Positions 44,824 through 56,399 of a DNA stretch of 64,000 nt are shown here, piece by piece (the stretch's first letter is position 1; every line of letters begins with the position of its first letter). The notes under the pieces were generated by a model. The model worked only from the letters and a program-made list of their open reading frames with translations. It searched no databases and was not told the DNA's origin. A program made the position numbers and the translations under genes. Origin of the DNA: Theristus sp. LFF4_11 (taxonomy: Eukaryota; Nematoda; Chromadorea; Monhysterida; Xyalidae); contig JASANC010001075.1 in assembly GCA_030248135.1 (NCBI GenBank), positions 61,824 to 125,823 on the forward strand. The letters are read 5' to 3'.

Positions 44824-45826
44824 TCAGCATGCGCAAACTCACTGGCGAACACACAAACTACAAACCCCAATGCCACGTGGAAGACTTTCTTTTCTTCTTG
44901 ACACGTACGGTGAAATAAAAACGCAATGTGAATGTGTGTGCCTCCTGGCTCCTACGCGGTTGCTTGCGTGGTACAGCGTTAAACATTACGTTGCGTTGTT
45001 TGCTGAGGTTATAGGCGGCAGCATGAAACGTGCACAACCGAACCGCGGAAACGCAAAAAAAATTGAAAGAAACGCAACATGCAGCCGATTTCACCTGATT
45101 TTTCAGGAATGGAATTCGTGGGATGTGGCAAACTTTGTCAAATGGAATTTGTTTAGAAACAAACTATCTCGCCTGTTGGCAGGGCCGCAGTCCACGCCTT
45201 GCTGTCGGGACCAAACCAATGAAAAATACCAGGGTTCAAATTCGTATGTCATATGCATTGTATGTTTGGATTTCAAACGAAAATTTAAAATAAAAATGGC
45301 CGCGGCGATGGTGTTTTCATTTCTCACAATGTTTTTGAAACCGATTAGTTTTACAATGACGTGGCGGCTAACGTTAAGGAAGTGTTCATGAAAAAAACTG
45401 TGATTGAGAGCGACACGTCAACTGAACTGTGCAAAACAAACAGGTGATTAGATAAACTTTGTGTCGTCGGAAGAACAAAAAAAACTATGGTTGGCTGGCT
45501 GGTTTTTTACGGGTCTGACCGGGACAATAACAGTAATTCCGATTTACCTACCATTTGACGAGATGAGATGACAATGAACGATCATAAATTTCAGTAGCGT
45601 ATATGCGGGCAAAAATTTTAAAAGCAAATTTAACGAACTAACGCGACTTAATCATGAAATTGTGTGTCCTAGAAACGTTTTTTAGGGTTTATATTGGTAA
45701 TTGCAGATGTGGTCGACGGAACTTACAAACAGCGCACTGGCGCGTGGTGTTGGTGAAAACAAGATCTTTTGTTTGCTTTTTTAATCTCATTTATTGCTGA
45801 TTTCTATGAACTGTAAATCGCTCTTA
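44824..45826. other. Intergenic, no gene seen
   Basis: Open frames such as 44783-45391 (plus) and 44858-45094 (minus) have no recognisable content or good splice context. I see no repeat boundary until the TA at 45825. Confidence 0.45.
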
Positions 45827-46974
45827 CAGTCTTTCTGGCTAATATATGCAACTCGCTGATTGGTCGGCTCCTCACGCTCCGCACCCCTGGGAATGGGATT
45901 CAGAAAATATCATGTTTTTCATTGTTCAGCGGTTTGTTTTCATTTTTTTCATGCCGAAAAAAAAATTCTAAATTAAAAACTAGCAAATTCCAAACGTTTG
46001 CATTGGTAAAAAATTAGAAAACTGAAGTTGATTGACGGCGACGACGTGACGTCGTCGATAATTTTTGCTTTCAAACATAAAAAGAGCGCTGGCGGCTGCT
46101 GCGTGTTCAAAACAAATTTAAAACAAACAAACAAAATAACAAAACTTGTTTCCAACGATTTCGACGGTTTTGATCCCGCTTTTAAGAATTGATTCATTGG
46201 CTGCACCACCATGTTCATTCATTGTTGTTCAAAGATTGTTCACATTGTTGATAAATACTGTCACCTTTTGCGTTCTTCTGCTCTGTGCTTCAGACACACA
46301 GCAGCGGCCAGCGGCGGCACGCTCTTTTCATGCCTATAGGCAAAAACTAAAAACAAAAACCACAGACGACGTCGTGGTGAAGGCTGTTTTATATCCAATA
46401 AGTGGTATCATCAAAGTTGGATTAAAATTTCTGCCAGGATAAATTCAATCGTACAAAGCTCATTCAGAATACTTATCCTGCCTGCTCTTAAATCGCGCTC
46501 CGTCGGTTATTTTGTTGCGGACCCACACAAGCTTTACCTGTTTTCTGATATGGCTTGATCATGAGAGTGGAAATAGTGATCTGATCGGCCTAGCTACATA
46601 CATTTGAGATTATTGTAGAAGCAGAAGCTCTGCGATACAGGTTTGAGACGTTCTTCTGCTCTGTGCTTCAGACACACAGCAGCGGCCAGCGGCGGCACGC
46701 TCTTTTCATGCCTATAGGCAAAAACTAAAAACAAAAACCACAGACGACGTCGTCGCAGTCAATCAACCAAAAAAGACTTTTTTAACTTTGTGACCAATTC
46801 AAATTTTTGGAATTTGGTAGTTTTTGATTTAGAATTTTTTTTTCGGCATAAAAGAAATAAAAACAAACCGCTGAACAATGAAAAACATGTTTTTTCTGAA
46901 TCCCGTTCCCAGGGGTGCGGAGCGTGTGAGGAGCCGACCAATCAGCGAGTTGCATATATTAGCCAGGTAGACTG
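45827..46974. mobile_element. TA-flanked element with ~200-bp inverted repeats
   Basis: The left arm starts (TA)CAGTCTTTCTGGCTAATATA and the right arm ends with its near reverse complement, TATATTAGCCAGGTAGACTG(TA). Similarity continues for about 200 bp with few gaps, including GATTGGTCGGCTCCTCACGC. TA on both sides (45825-45826 and 46975-46976) fits a Tc1/mariner-like element. Inside, a segment of about 105 bp (from GTTCTTCTGCTCTGTGCTTC) occurs twice in direct order, near 46270 and 46649. No transposase frame. Confidence 0.82.
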
Positions 46975-47250
46975 TATCTGTCGAAAAGCTGCCTGGAAGC
47001 ATGTTTTTTTATGTTTAGCCCAAATCAGACACATTTGACTGAACCGGTGCTTATCAGTTTTTGTGCAAACATATAATAACACAATGTTGCCAAACTTTGT
47101 TTGTAGTTTTGGCCAATAACTACTATGACAGTTTATTCCTTGTTTCTAAAAGAGGCTTTGACAACAGTGAAGAAATTTCACTGGGTGATCAGTCATACAC
47201 TCCTTCTTTTTTAATTTTTTGAAAAGTTTTTCTACATCAGAACGATAATC
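46975..47250. promoter_or_regulatory. 5' flank of the heparanase gene
   Basis: A short AT-rich region between the MITE and the heparanase ATG. The promoter should lie here or in the adjoining element. No motif I can name. Confidence 0.35.
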
Positions 47251-50200
47251 ATGCGAGGAGCGAATGCTTTTGCTGGTCTGCTTTTTGTGGTTTTGCGCAT
47301 CACATCCGCAGTGATTCAAGTGAACATTTCCATTGACACAAATGAGCCAATAAACCGCATCAAGCCCAGCAATTTTCTCGGTGTCACTTTCGACACGAGC
47401 ATTTTACGAGGACCGAATTTCTGCGGAATCAATTGGATGTAAGCGAAGTTGGTGTATGCTTTGTCGAAATAGTTGCAGGTTGTAGCAGTCTGCTACACCG
47501 GTCACCCCTTGTTGGTCAGTGTGATGGACAGTGGACACCAGGCAGAGGCGTTCAGCCCAGGCATATTTAATCATTGATTCAATGTTCAAAGGAAAGAAAC
47601 GAATCAGCGAATCGTATAACAGGACTGATTTGTGGCTGGAAAAAATGGGATGTGCTGATTGGTAAAGGTTGAATTCCTAAACTGCAGTGCAAGCAGCCAG
47701 CCTGCATCAGCGTGGTTTTCTAATCTGCATCTCACCATCAGGAACGCCGTTGTGCTCGGCCGGCACCTTCGTGGATCATATCTGCGGCTGGGCGGTGACG
47801 ATTCGGATTTCATGATTTTTGACGCCAAACCAAAAAAGAGTGACAAAAAGAAAAAAGACAAGCAGCCGCCGGCGTTCGCAGCGCCGCTCTGTGAAATGTT
47901 CGCTAACGACAACTTCAAAATCACAAGTTGGCTTGCACAACTGTTTATTGTCCAGTTTCAGGACCACGTGCATATTTTGAGCTTACAACAAGTGTACACA
48001 TGTACAAAGTACAGTTAAGAGCATGATCCTTCTTTTTCTTTTCATCTGATGGGCATCCCTCTTCATCGCACAGAAAAGCAACTTGATCAAATCTACTGGT
48101 TCAGTCAAGCAACCGGTTTGAAGTTGATCTTTGATTTGAGAGGCGTTGCTGGTTTTGTTGACGGTCAACAGAAGTGGGACCCAAGCAACACCATTGAAAT
48201 CCTGGACTACTTGGACACCATGGGATACGAGATGGATTTTGAATTGGGAAATGGTACATTTTTTCTGTTGAATGTTGAACTGTTTTTTTGCAGATGTATG
48301 TATACGTTTTGACACCTGTAGTTTTATGTCGTGTCAGAAAGACTTATCAAATCAGTTGCAGTTACGAAACTTCATCACGCAGAATATATTTTGCATCCTG
48401 CACTGCATCGTTAAAAATTTTCTTGAAAGTGACTTCCGTACATTCACATTCAGGCAAATTTTTCACGATGCAGTGCAGGATGCAATTTTTTGCGTGATTG
48501 ATTTGATTGATATTTCTTAGAGCAAAACAACTGGAACGGCTGGTTCCACACGACGGTCACCGGTGCTCAATTGGTTGACTCATACAAACAGTTGCACCAG
48601 ATACTCAAGAATTATGCAACGTTTCGCAACAGCAGAGTGGTCGGCCCTGCCATGGGCAACTCGGTCGTTCATTTGTACACTGAGTTGGTGTAGGATTCTT
48701 GTAAAATGGGTGCTCAATATTGATTCGTTTTTGCCAGTTTTTGCCAAGAAACTGCTTTCAAAACGAGGGTAATTGCACAGGAAGTTATCGGTTTGTAAAA
48801 TTGGTTTTCAGAAATAAAATTCTGTTTTTCAGTTTCATGAAAGCCGGTGGTTCCCAGCAGGTCTCGGCGGTGACGTCTCATCAGTAGGTTTGCGTTTAAC
48901 AAAGGGTTTCCATTCAGCCACAAGTTTTCCAGCCCATTTGCCGTTTGCAGCTATTACGGCGACGGTCGCCACTCGCCAGTGTCAATGTTCGTCGACCCAA
49001 AGGTGCTTGACTCTGTGATTCCAATTCTCGACAACGCCGTCAACGTCGTCAGAAGGTACAACAACAAAGATGCGCCTGAAGTTTGGCTGGGTGAAACGTC
49101 GTCAACCTATCACGGAGGCACCGAGGATGTCTCGGACACCTTCGTTGCCGGATTCATGTTGGTCGCAGTTGTCGAGCTTTCATTGCGGGGAGTACCTCTT
49201 GTGTTCGACGGTTGTCGATCTTTTTTTGCAGGTGGTTGGACAAACTTGGCCTCAGTGCCAGCCACGGGTTAACAACTGTAATGCGTCAAACGTTGTTTAT
49301 GGGCAAGTACTCTCTCACCAACTACAAAACGTTGCCGAACCCGGTCGGTGATCGAACACAGGAGTATAAACTCGGCGTCAACAATCAACATGAGATTCTC
49401 TACGTTTTTCTGTACTTTTTGTGAACAGTTCGACTACAGTTCTGCAAAACAATAAGGAAAACTTGAAGTGGAGTGAAACCTAAACAGCACAACTAAAACT
49501 TCAAAAATTTGCACAGGATTTTTGGCTGAGCGTACTGTTCAAGCGGATCGTTGGCCCTGATGTGCTCAATGTAACCGTGGATGTCGATGCCCCACCCGCA
49601 GAACACCAAAGTGCCAGGTTTTATGCTCATCGAAACAGTAACAGGTGATTTATTTTTCATGTGGAGCTGTTGAAAAATCAGCCATAATTTCGACGTAGCT
49701 GGCGCACGGACAGACGCTAAGAGACGCGCCAGACTGGTTGAAACGAGCGATTACACAACGGTTGCACTCAGTTTGCTTTGGCTTGTTTCAGCATTACGTT
49801 GTATGGTATGAACTTGTACAATTCGGCACTGAACGTCACCATTGAGCAGCTGAACATCCAATCAGTGCGTCAGTTCTTATTTCAGCCCGGTGATGGGCAC
49901 ACGCTGACCACCAGGTGAAAACACAAGCTCGTTTTAGTCATTTTCAATTCAAGTTTTCTGTTTTAGTTACCGTGAAGTCTTGCATATAAGGTCCCCTTAT
50001 ATAAATTTGAAAATCAAAAATTGCTGAAAAAAGTGGAATTTTGTGTGACAGCCTTATAAGTGGGAGGAGGTCTTATAAAGAGAAGATTAGGAAGTCCGGG
50101 CCTTATAAACGGGGTGGGTTTTCGACCAAGTCAAAAATGTGAATTTTTTGGTTTCCCGCCGTGTGACACTCCGCCCACTTTTGGGTGGGGGTCTTATAAG

Positions 50201-50547
50201 TGGGAGGAACCTTATATGCAAAACTTTACGGGTAATTACAGGTTTACAGCCAACTTTTTTGCCAAGATTTTGTGGTTTTATCAGTACCTTTGATTTCTCA
50301 GCACTAACGTCAAATTGACAGCAGAAGCAAAATGGACTGTTCAGTATTCATGTTTCGGAGTAAAGGCGTTTTTGAACCTGTGATAAAAATTCTTTTGCAC
50401 CAATTCTTCAGGCACATCAAAATCAACGATTGCCCAATCCCGTCGGACGGTCTGCAGTTGCCAAGTTGCGTTGGCAGCGGCCAAACAGTTTCACTTCCAA
50501 TTTTGGTGCCATCGAAAACATTTGGATTCTGGATTATTTATGTTTGA
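47251..50547 (+). CDS. HPSE: Heparanase, GH79 endo-beta-glucuronidase
   Basis: Cleaves heparan sulfate; extracellular or lysosomal in known family members. Exons 47251-47438, 47742-47926, 48074-48253, 48521-48683, 48833-48883, 48951-49157, 49232-49343, 49517-49644, 49792-49914, 50412-50547; all phases agree, 490 residues (human HPSE is 543). The first exon opens with a signal peptide. SYLRLGGDDSDFMIFD matches the N-terminal strand of heparanases. The acid/base Glu is in ELGNE, split between exons 3 and 4, and the nucleophile Glu is in VWLGETSS (exon 6). WLDKLGLSASHGLTTVMRQ and the terminal FGFWII are also typical. The usual Pro after the first Glu (NEP) is Gln here. The lysine-rich stretch in exon 2 is unusual. 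Confidence 0.93.
48375..48500. repeat. Short foldback in a heparanase intron
   Basis: TTGCATCCTGCACTGCATCG and its reverse complement flank about 65 bp of AT-rich sequence. The outer bases ATCACGCA and TGCGTGAT also pair. It would form a stem of about 30 bp and may be a MITE. No target duplication found. Confidence 0.65.
49967..50235. mobile_element. 269-bp MITE in the last heparanase intron
   Basis: The left end TTACCGTGAAGTCTTGCATA and the right end (reverse complement TTACCCGTAAAGTTTTGCAT) form an inverted repeat of about 25 bp, continuing as TATAAGG. Internal CTTATAA(G/A) words recur. No coding capacity. Confidence 0.75.
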
Positions 50548-50688
50548 TCGTTGATAATGCCACATTTTGCCGTATTTCACTGACGTGGCTGTCGATCATT
50601 TTTTTCGTTTTTTTGAGTGTTGGTGTGGATGAATGTTTAGATTTTTAATGGAAAAACGTTTGTAGGTATGTAATTTATGATGCAAAAA

Positions 50689-50694
50689 AATAAA
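50689..50694 (+). terminator. Polyadenylation signal AATAAA
   Basis: It lies 142 bp after the heparanase stop codon, in AAAAAAATAAAAAAGC context. It sits in sequence also found in the MITE at 32143-32815. Confidence 0.4.
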
Positions 50695-50759
50695 AAAGCA
50701 CAGTATGGTGAATATTAAAAAAACCATGGTGTATAAAAACACCATGAGATAACAAAACC

Positions 50760-53160
50760 ACGACGATCGATAGCTCAATCAACTCAGCAGAGCATCCGGA
50801 ACACGCTGATGTGTCGTTTATGATTAGTTTTTGTTTTATTCAACAATGGTTCGTGTGCAATAAAAAAATTATGAAAAAACACACAACACCAACACCAACA
50901 CACACAACACACCTGACGCTCTGCTGAGTTGATTGAGCCATCGATCGTCGAAATCGGTCGAGCACAGCGCCGGCAGAGTCTCGTGACAGGTCGGCGCACA
51001 AGACACATGACGTAAAACGCACATAATGCCAACACATAACGTCGGCCAGATCACGATTTACTCGGCCGATTTCGACGATCGATGGCTCAATCAACTCAGC
51101 AGAGCATCCGGAACACGATGATGGGCTGTTTGTGGTAAGTTTTTGTTTCACTGAACATTGGTTGATGTGCAATAAAAATTTTGTGAAAAAACACAAAACA
51201 CCAATTTATTGTGATTTGTGAGTTTTTTCGATTTTCAGAAAACCGCCAAAACAAACCGCAAACGACACATCATCGTGTTCCTGACGCTCTGCTGAGTTGA
51301 TTGAGCCATCGATCGTCGAAATCGGTCGAGCACAGCGACGGCAGAGTCGCGTGACAGGTCGGCGCACAAGACACATGACGTAAAACGCACATATTGCCAA
51401 CACATAACGTCGGCCAGATCACGATTTACTCGGCCGATTTCGACGATCGACGGCTCAATCAACTCAGCAGAGCATCCGGAACACGATGATGTGTCGTTTG
51501 TGGTAAGTTTTTGTTTTACTGAACATTGGTTGATGTGCAATAAAAATTTTGTGAAAAAACACAAAACACCAATTTATTGTGATTTGTGAGTTTTTTCGAT
51601 TTTCAGAAAACCGCCAAAACAAACCGCAAACGACACATCATCGTGTTCCTGACGCTCTGCTGAGTTGATTGAGCTATCGATCGTCGAAATCGGTCGAGCA
51701 CAGCGCCGGCAGAGTCTCGTGACAGGTCGGCGCACAAGACACATGACGTAAAACGCACATAATGCCAACACATAACGTCGGCCAGATCACGATTTACTCG
51801 GCCGATTTCGACGATCGATGGCTCAATCAACTCAGCAGAGCATCCGGAACACGATGATGGGCTGTTTGTGGTAAGTTTTTGTTTCACTGAACATTGGTTG
51901 ATGTGCAATAAAAATTTTGTGAAAAAACACAAAACACCAATTTATTGTGATTTGTGAGTGTTTTCGATTTTCAGAAAACCGCCCAAAACAAACCGCAAAC
52001 GACACATCATCGTGTTCCTGACGCTCTGCTGAGTTGATTGAGCCATCGATCGTCGAAATCGGTCGAGCACAGCGACGGCAGAGTCGCGTGACAGGTCGGC
52101 GCACAAGACACATGACGTAAAACGCACATATTGCCAACACATAACGTCGGCCAGATCACGATTTACTCGGCCGATTTCGACGATCGACGGCTCAATCAAC
52201 TCAGCAGAGCATCCGGAACACGATGATGTGTCGTTTGTGGTAAGTTTTTGTTTTACTGAACATTGGTTGATGTGCAATAAAAATTTTGTGAAAAAACACA
52301 AAACACCAATTTATTGTGATTTGTGAGTTTTTTCGATTTTCAGAAAACCGCCAAAACAAACCGCAAACGACACATCATCGTGTTCCTGACGCTCTGCTGA
52401 GTTGATTGAGCCATCGATCGTCAAAATCGGTCGAGCACAGCGCCGGCAGAGTCTCGTGACAGGTCGGCGCACAAGACACATGACGTAAAACGCACATATT
52501 GCCAACACATAACGTCGGCCAGATCACGATTTACTCGGCCGATTTCGACGATCGACGGCTCAATCAACTCAGCAGAGCATCCGGAACACGATGATGTGTC
52601 GTTTGTGGTAAGTTTTTGTTTCACTGAACATTGGTTGGTGTGCAATAAAAATTTTGTGAAAAAACACAAAACACCAATTTATTGTGATTTGTGAGTTTTT
52701 TCGATTTTCAGAAAACCGCCAAAACAAACCGCAAACGACACATCATCGTGTTCCTTACGCTCTGCTGAGTTGATTGAGCCATCGATCGTCGAAATCGGCC
52801 GAGTAAATCGTGATCTGGCCGACGTTATGTGTTGGCAATATGTGCGTTTTACGTCATGTGTCTTGTGCGCCGACCTGTCACGCGACTCTGCCGGCGCTGT
52901 GCTCGACCGATTTCGACGATCGATGGCTCAATCAACTCAGCAAAGCATCCGGAACACGGTGATATGTTGTTTGTGGTTTGTTTCGGCGGTTTTCTGAAAT
53001 TCGAAAAAATCACACACCACCATAAATTGGTGTTGTGTGTGTTTTTAAGAAATTTTTCATTGCACACGAAGCAATGTTGAATAAAACAAAAACCAACCAC
53101 AAATAACTCATGGTCGTGTTTCGGATGCTCTGCTGAGTTGATTGAGCCATCGATCCTCGA
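50760..53160. repeat. Foldback-like array of 368-bp tandem palindromic units
   Basis: The word AGCATCCGG recurs at 50791, 51103, 51471, 51839, 52208, 52576 and (AGCATCC) 52944: one 312-bp step, then five of 368-369 bp. Each unit alternates two inverted repeats. One has arms beginning GCTCTGCTGAGTTGATTGAG and ending CGATCGTCGAAATCGG. The other has arms GGAACACGATGATGTGTCGT. From about 52785 the last unit and its spacer are reversed relative to the first five. Its outer part resembles the reverse complement of the left-most unit. The whole is therefore a long inverted repeat with tandem amplification of one arm, like foldback elements. The many frames inside are not genes. Confidence 0.85.
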
Positions 53161-53440
53161 AATCGGCAGAGGAAATCGTGATCTGGGCGACCTGACCAAT
53201 TCAACGATGACAACCACATTCATTTGTGGTCATTTCAATTTGTTTTCATCAAATCTGATTCAATTTTCGCCCACATATGTCGTTTCCATGTGATTTTCAG
53301 TAGAATTAATAATTGTGGTGTTTTTATGTGCATGGTGTTTTTAGCATTTCCCATTTTGAAAAATACCATGGTGTTTTTATACACATGGTTTTTATATCGC
53401 ATGGTGTTTTTTTACACCATGGTGTTTTTTTACGCAACCC

Positions 53441-53562
53441 AAAGTCACATGCCCCCCCCCGCGGCCCCCCCCAAAATTTTCCAGCTATCTATCTATCTAG
53501 AAAATTTGCTCCAGCTATCTATATCGGCCCCCCCCCAACCCCTCGGCTCTGGAACAACTATG
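53441..53562. repeat. Family A end fragment, reverse orientation
   Basis: It matches the first 120 bp or so of family A in reverse, ending GGAACAACTATG. The inner end is abrupt after AAAGTCACATG. Confidence 0.7.
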
Positions 53563-53689
53563 ATTTTCTGGGGGGGGGGTGCACACCCCCCACCCCACCC
53601 ATGAGATTTTTTCGCCTAAATTTTGATGGAAAAACGCTAAATTTTGCTGCAAAATCTTTGAAATTACAATGAAGATTGTCAAGTTCAGT

Positions 53690-54123
53690 AGCGAAGCGGG
53701 ACCTTGGGTGAGGGGGGGGGTGTTTGCCAAATTTTAGAGGGGGGGGTCAGGTGCCTTCTCGGTGAGGGGGGGTGCACGGGCAGCAAATTTTCCTGAGGGG
53801 GGGTGCACTGGCAGAAAAATTTCGTGAGGGGGGGGGGTGCACGGGATCGCACGGGTAATACCAAATTTTTGCCTTAGAAAAACACAGAAATTCTTGTAAA
53901 ATACAGAATATTTTGTGCAAACAAGCTGCTTGTTTGGTCAGAAACAACAAAATCTATGCAGGGACAGACACAAACGTCAAGAAAAATGCAAAAATTACGG
54001 TATTTTTGGAAAAAATTGAGATGAGATTGACCACCGTGAGGGGGGGGTGCGATCCCGTGTTTTCTCGCGGAGGGGGGTGGGGGGAGTCCAGTCCCCGTGC
54101 CGAGGTAAAGGGGGGGGAGGGGG
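53690..54123. repeat. G-rich short repeats
   Basis: Words such as GGGGGGTGCACGGG and GTGAGGGGGGG recur several times in the stretch up to 54123. A related G- and C-rich patch lies at 55333-55735. No gene is present; the apparent frames are due to the low complexity. Confidence 0.7.
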
Positions 54124-55332
54124 CATAGTTGTTCCAGAGCCGAGGGGTTGGGGGGGCCGATATAGATAGCTGGAGCAAATTTTCTAGATAGATAGATAGC
54201 TGGAAAATTTTGGGGGGGGGCCGCGGGGGGGGCCATGTGACTTTGGGGGGGCGGTCAAAATTTTGAAATTTGATAGATAGATAGCTGAAACGCTAAAAAG
54301 CTATAAAAACAGCAAAATAATGCTAAAAATACACTAAAAATCAAGTATAAACGCGTATTTTACCTAAAATTAGCGAAATTTTTAAGAATTACGAGCAAAA
54401 ATGGTCAATTTTGGTCAAAAATTGACTCATTTTATGTCTTCGAAGACAAAAATTTTCAGATAGATAGCTGGCTGAGAAAATTTTTTAGATAGATAATAGC
54501 TGAGCCGAAAAAACCTGTCTGATAGAGATAGATTCAAAAAATTTTTGGGGGGGCCGGCCTAGGGTTGTTAAACAAAAATGAAATTTTTTTTTTTTTTAAA
54601 AAAAAAGTGATTAAAAAAAAACAAAAATGCCGATTTTTTTTTTTTAAAAAAAAAATTCGAAAAATTTTCCTCTAATATGCTCTGAAAACCTCAATTTTGG
54701 CACAATTTTTCGAAAGTTCAACAAAAATTTTCTTTGATTATACCTCGTAAAACCTTTAGCAGTCGATTTTGGGCCGTTTTACCGACTGATTTTAGGCTTC
54801 GACAACATCTGCGATGAAGTTTTTGAGCGTCCCAAAGCTTAGCCTACCATTTCCGATGCAGATAAGGTGACGATTAGCCTCGCAGAGCGTCCGATTGTGC
54901 TCGCTGCACCGTTTGCAAGCGCTACGTTGTCTGGTTGCTGCTTCGTGTCGTGTCGTCGCGACACCATCAGAAGAATTGATCGAATTTCAAGACGGTATGT
55001 TTGTCTTCACTTTAGCATTAGCTTAGCTGGGGACAATTAGTGACGTTTTGGAGGTCAAAACACAAGAAGAGGCATGGTGACGGTTTGGAAAAGGGGTAAT
55101 TGAGGTCACCAAAACAAAATCTGCAAAGTTCCGCCATACGGGTGTCATTCGGGAGGCGCTTGCATATCATATGTGGTTCTTCGGACTCCCTGATTGATTT
55201 AGCACAACTTTGATTTTTGAAATTTTTTTTTAAAAAAAAAATTTAAAAAAAAAAAAAAACAAAAATGACGATTTTTGTTTTTTTTAACAACCCTAGGCCG
55301 GCCCCCCCCAGGCCCCCCCTAGAACAACTATG
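54124..55332. mobile_element. Family A element, complete, carrying a family B insertion
   Basis: Starts CATAGTTGTTCCAG, ends CTAGAACAACTATG, with GGAGGGGG duplicated at 54116-54123 and 55333-55340. The central GGCCGGCC was the target of the family B element at 54560-55295. Without it the copy would be about 465 bp, like the others. Confidence 0.85.
54560..55295. mobile_element. Family B hAT-type element, intact 736 bp
   Basis: It starts TAGGGTTGTTAAAC and ends TTTAACAACCCTA, with GGCCGGCC duplicated exactly on both sides (54552-54559 and 55296-55303). The same GGCCGGCC is single in other family A copies, which proves the duplication. It is the best reference for family B. There is no long reading frame. 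Confidence 0.92.
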
Positions 55333-55736
55333 GGAGGGGGGTACACGGGTATCTGCCCGTGCACGGGCAGGATTTTCGGCTGAGGGGGGTGGACCCCCCC
55401 CCCCACCCCCCGCACTTTCGCTACTGGTCAAGTTATCATATATTTAGCTTATATTATGGACTTTAAAGACAAAAAATTATGATTTTTGAGCAAAAATTCA
55501 TGATTTTTGGGTGGTCCGAGAAAATTTTTGGGGGGTGTCACTGTTACTTAGGTCCATCTGGGGAGGGGGGTGGGGGGGGGGGTGTCTAGCAATGTCCTGG
55601 ATGGTCCAGTGTCAGGTTTTGGGGGGTGGGTGTCGCGTGTCACCCCCCCACCCCCCCCCCCCCCACGCGGAGGTCTCGGGTGCTCTGAGGTGGGGTGTAG
55701 TACCCCCCCCCCCACCCCCCCTCGTCTTCGGTACTG
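55333..55736. repeat. G- and C-run tract, no gene
   Basis: Long G and C runs with GTGCACGGGCAG-type words. Apparent frames on both strands are low-complexity artefacts. Confidence 0.7.
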
Positions 55737-56243
55737 GCTTCGACAACATCTGCGATGAAGTTTTTGAGCGTCCCAAAGCTTGGCCTACCATTTTCGATGC
55801 AGATAAGGTGATGATTCGCCTCGCAGAGCGTCCGATTGTGCTCGCTGCTCCGTTTGCAAGCGCTACGTTGTCTGGTTGCTGATTCGTGTCGTGTCGTCGC
55901 GACACCATCAGAAGAATTGTTCGAATTTCAAGGCGGTATGTTTGTCTTCACTTTAGCATTAGCTTAGCTGGGGACAATTAGTGACGTTTTGGAGGTCAAA
56001 ACACAAGAAGAGGCATGGTGACGGTTTGGAAAAGGGGTAATTGAGGTCACCAAAACAAAATCTGCAAAGTTCCGCCATACGGGAGTCATTCGGGAAGCGC
56101 TTGCATATCATATGTGGTTCTTCGGACTCCCTGATTGATTTAGCACAACTTAGATTTTTGGAATTTTTTTGAATTAAAAAAATGGCAATTTTTGTTTTTT
56201 TTAACAACCCTACCCCCAACCCCTCGGCACTGGAACAACTATG
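55737..56243. repeat. Truncated family B copy joined to a family A end
   Basis: Family B sequence begins abruptly at GGCTTCGACAACATCTGCGA and runs to its right terminus AACAACCCTA at 56212. It is followed at once by a 31-bp reverse family A terminus ending GGAACAACTATG. The arrangement suggests that the family B copy once lay in a family A copy that is now mostly lost. Confidence 0.7.
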
Positions 56244-56399
56244 AAGTTTCAAACCCAAATTCAGCATTTCGTCGCTTTATCTTCTACTTTTTTGGAGAAT
56301 AAATAACACGTGGGGGACAATTAAAAAGTCAAGTCAAGACGGGGTTCACTGTTCACAATTCACATACTCACTCGCACTCGCAATTCGCACCATCGCACA

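Noticed and set aside
50302..50340. Extra heparanase exon after CTCAG at 50299
   Set aside because: It would end in the wrong phase for the final exon. The direct join 49914 to 50412 keeps phase and matches the family C-terminus.
50784..52930. Regular repeats suggesting a CRISPR-like or gene array
   Set aside because: The unit is 368 bp and internally palindromic. The frames inside are identical by repetition and have no coding character. The host is eukaryotic.
50784..53223. Repeated cysteine-containing frames (MCFFTKFLLHINQ..., MLAICAFYVMCL...)
   Set aside because: They are readings of the tandem repeat in several frames, with stops and no splice support; they change frame between units.
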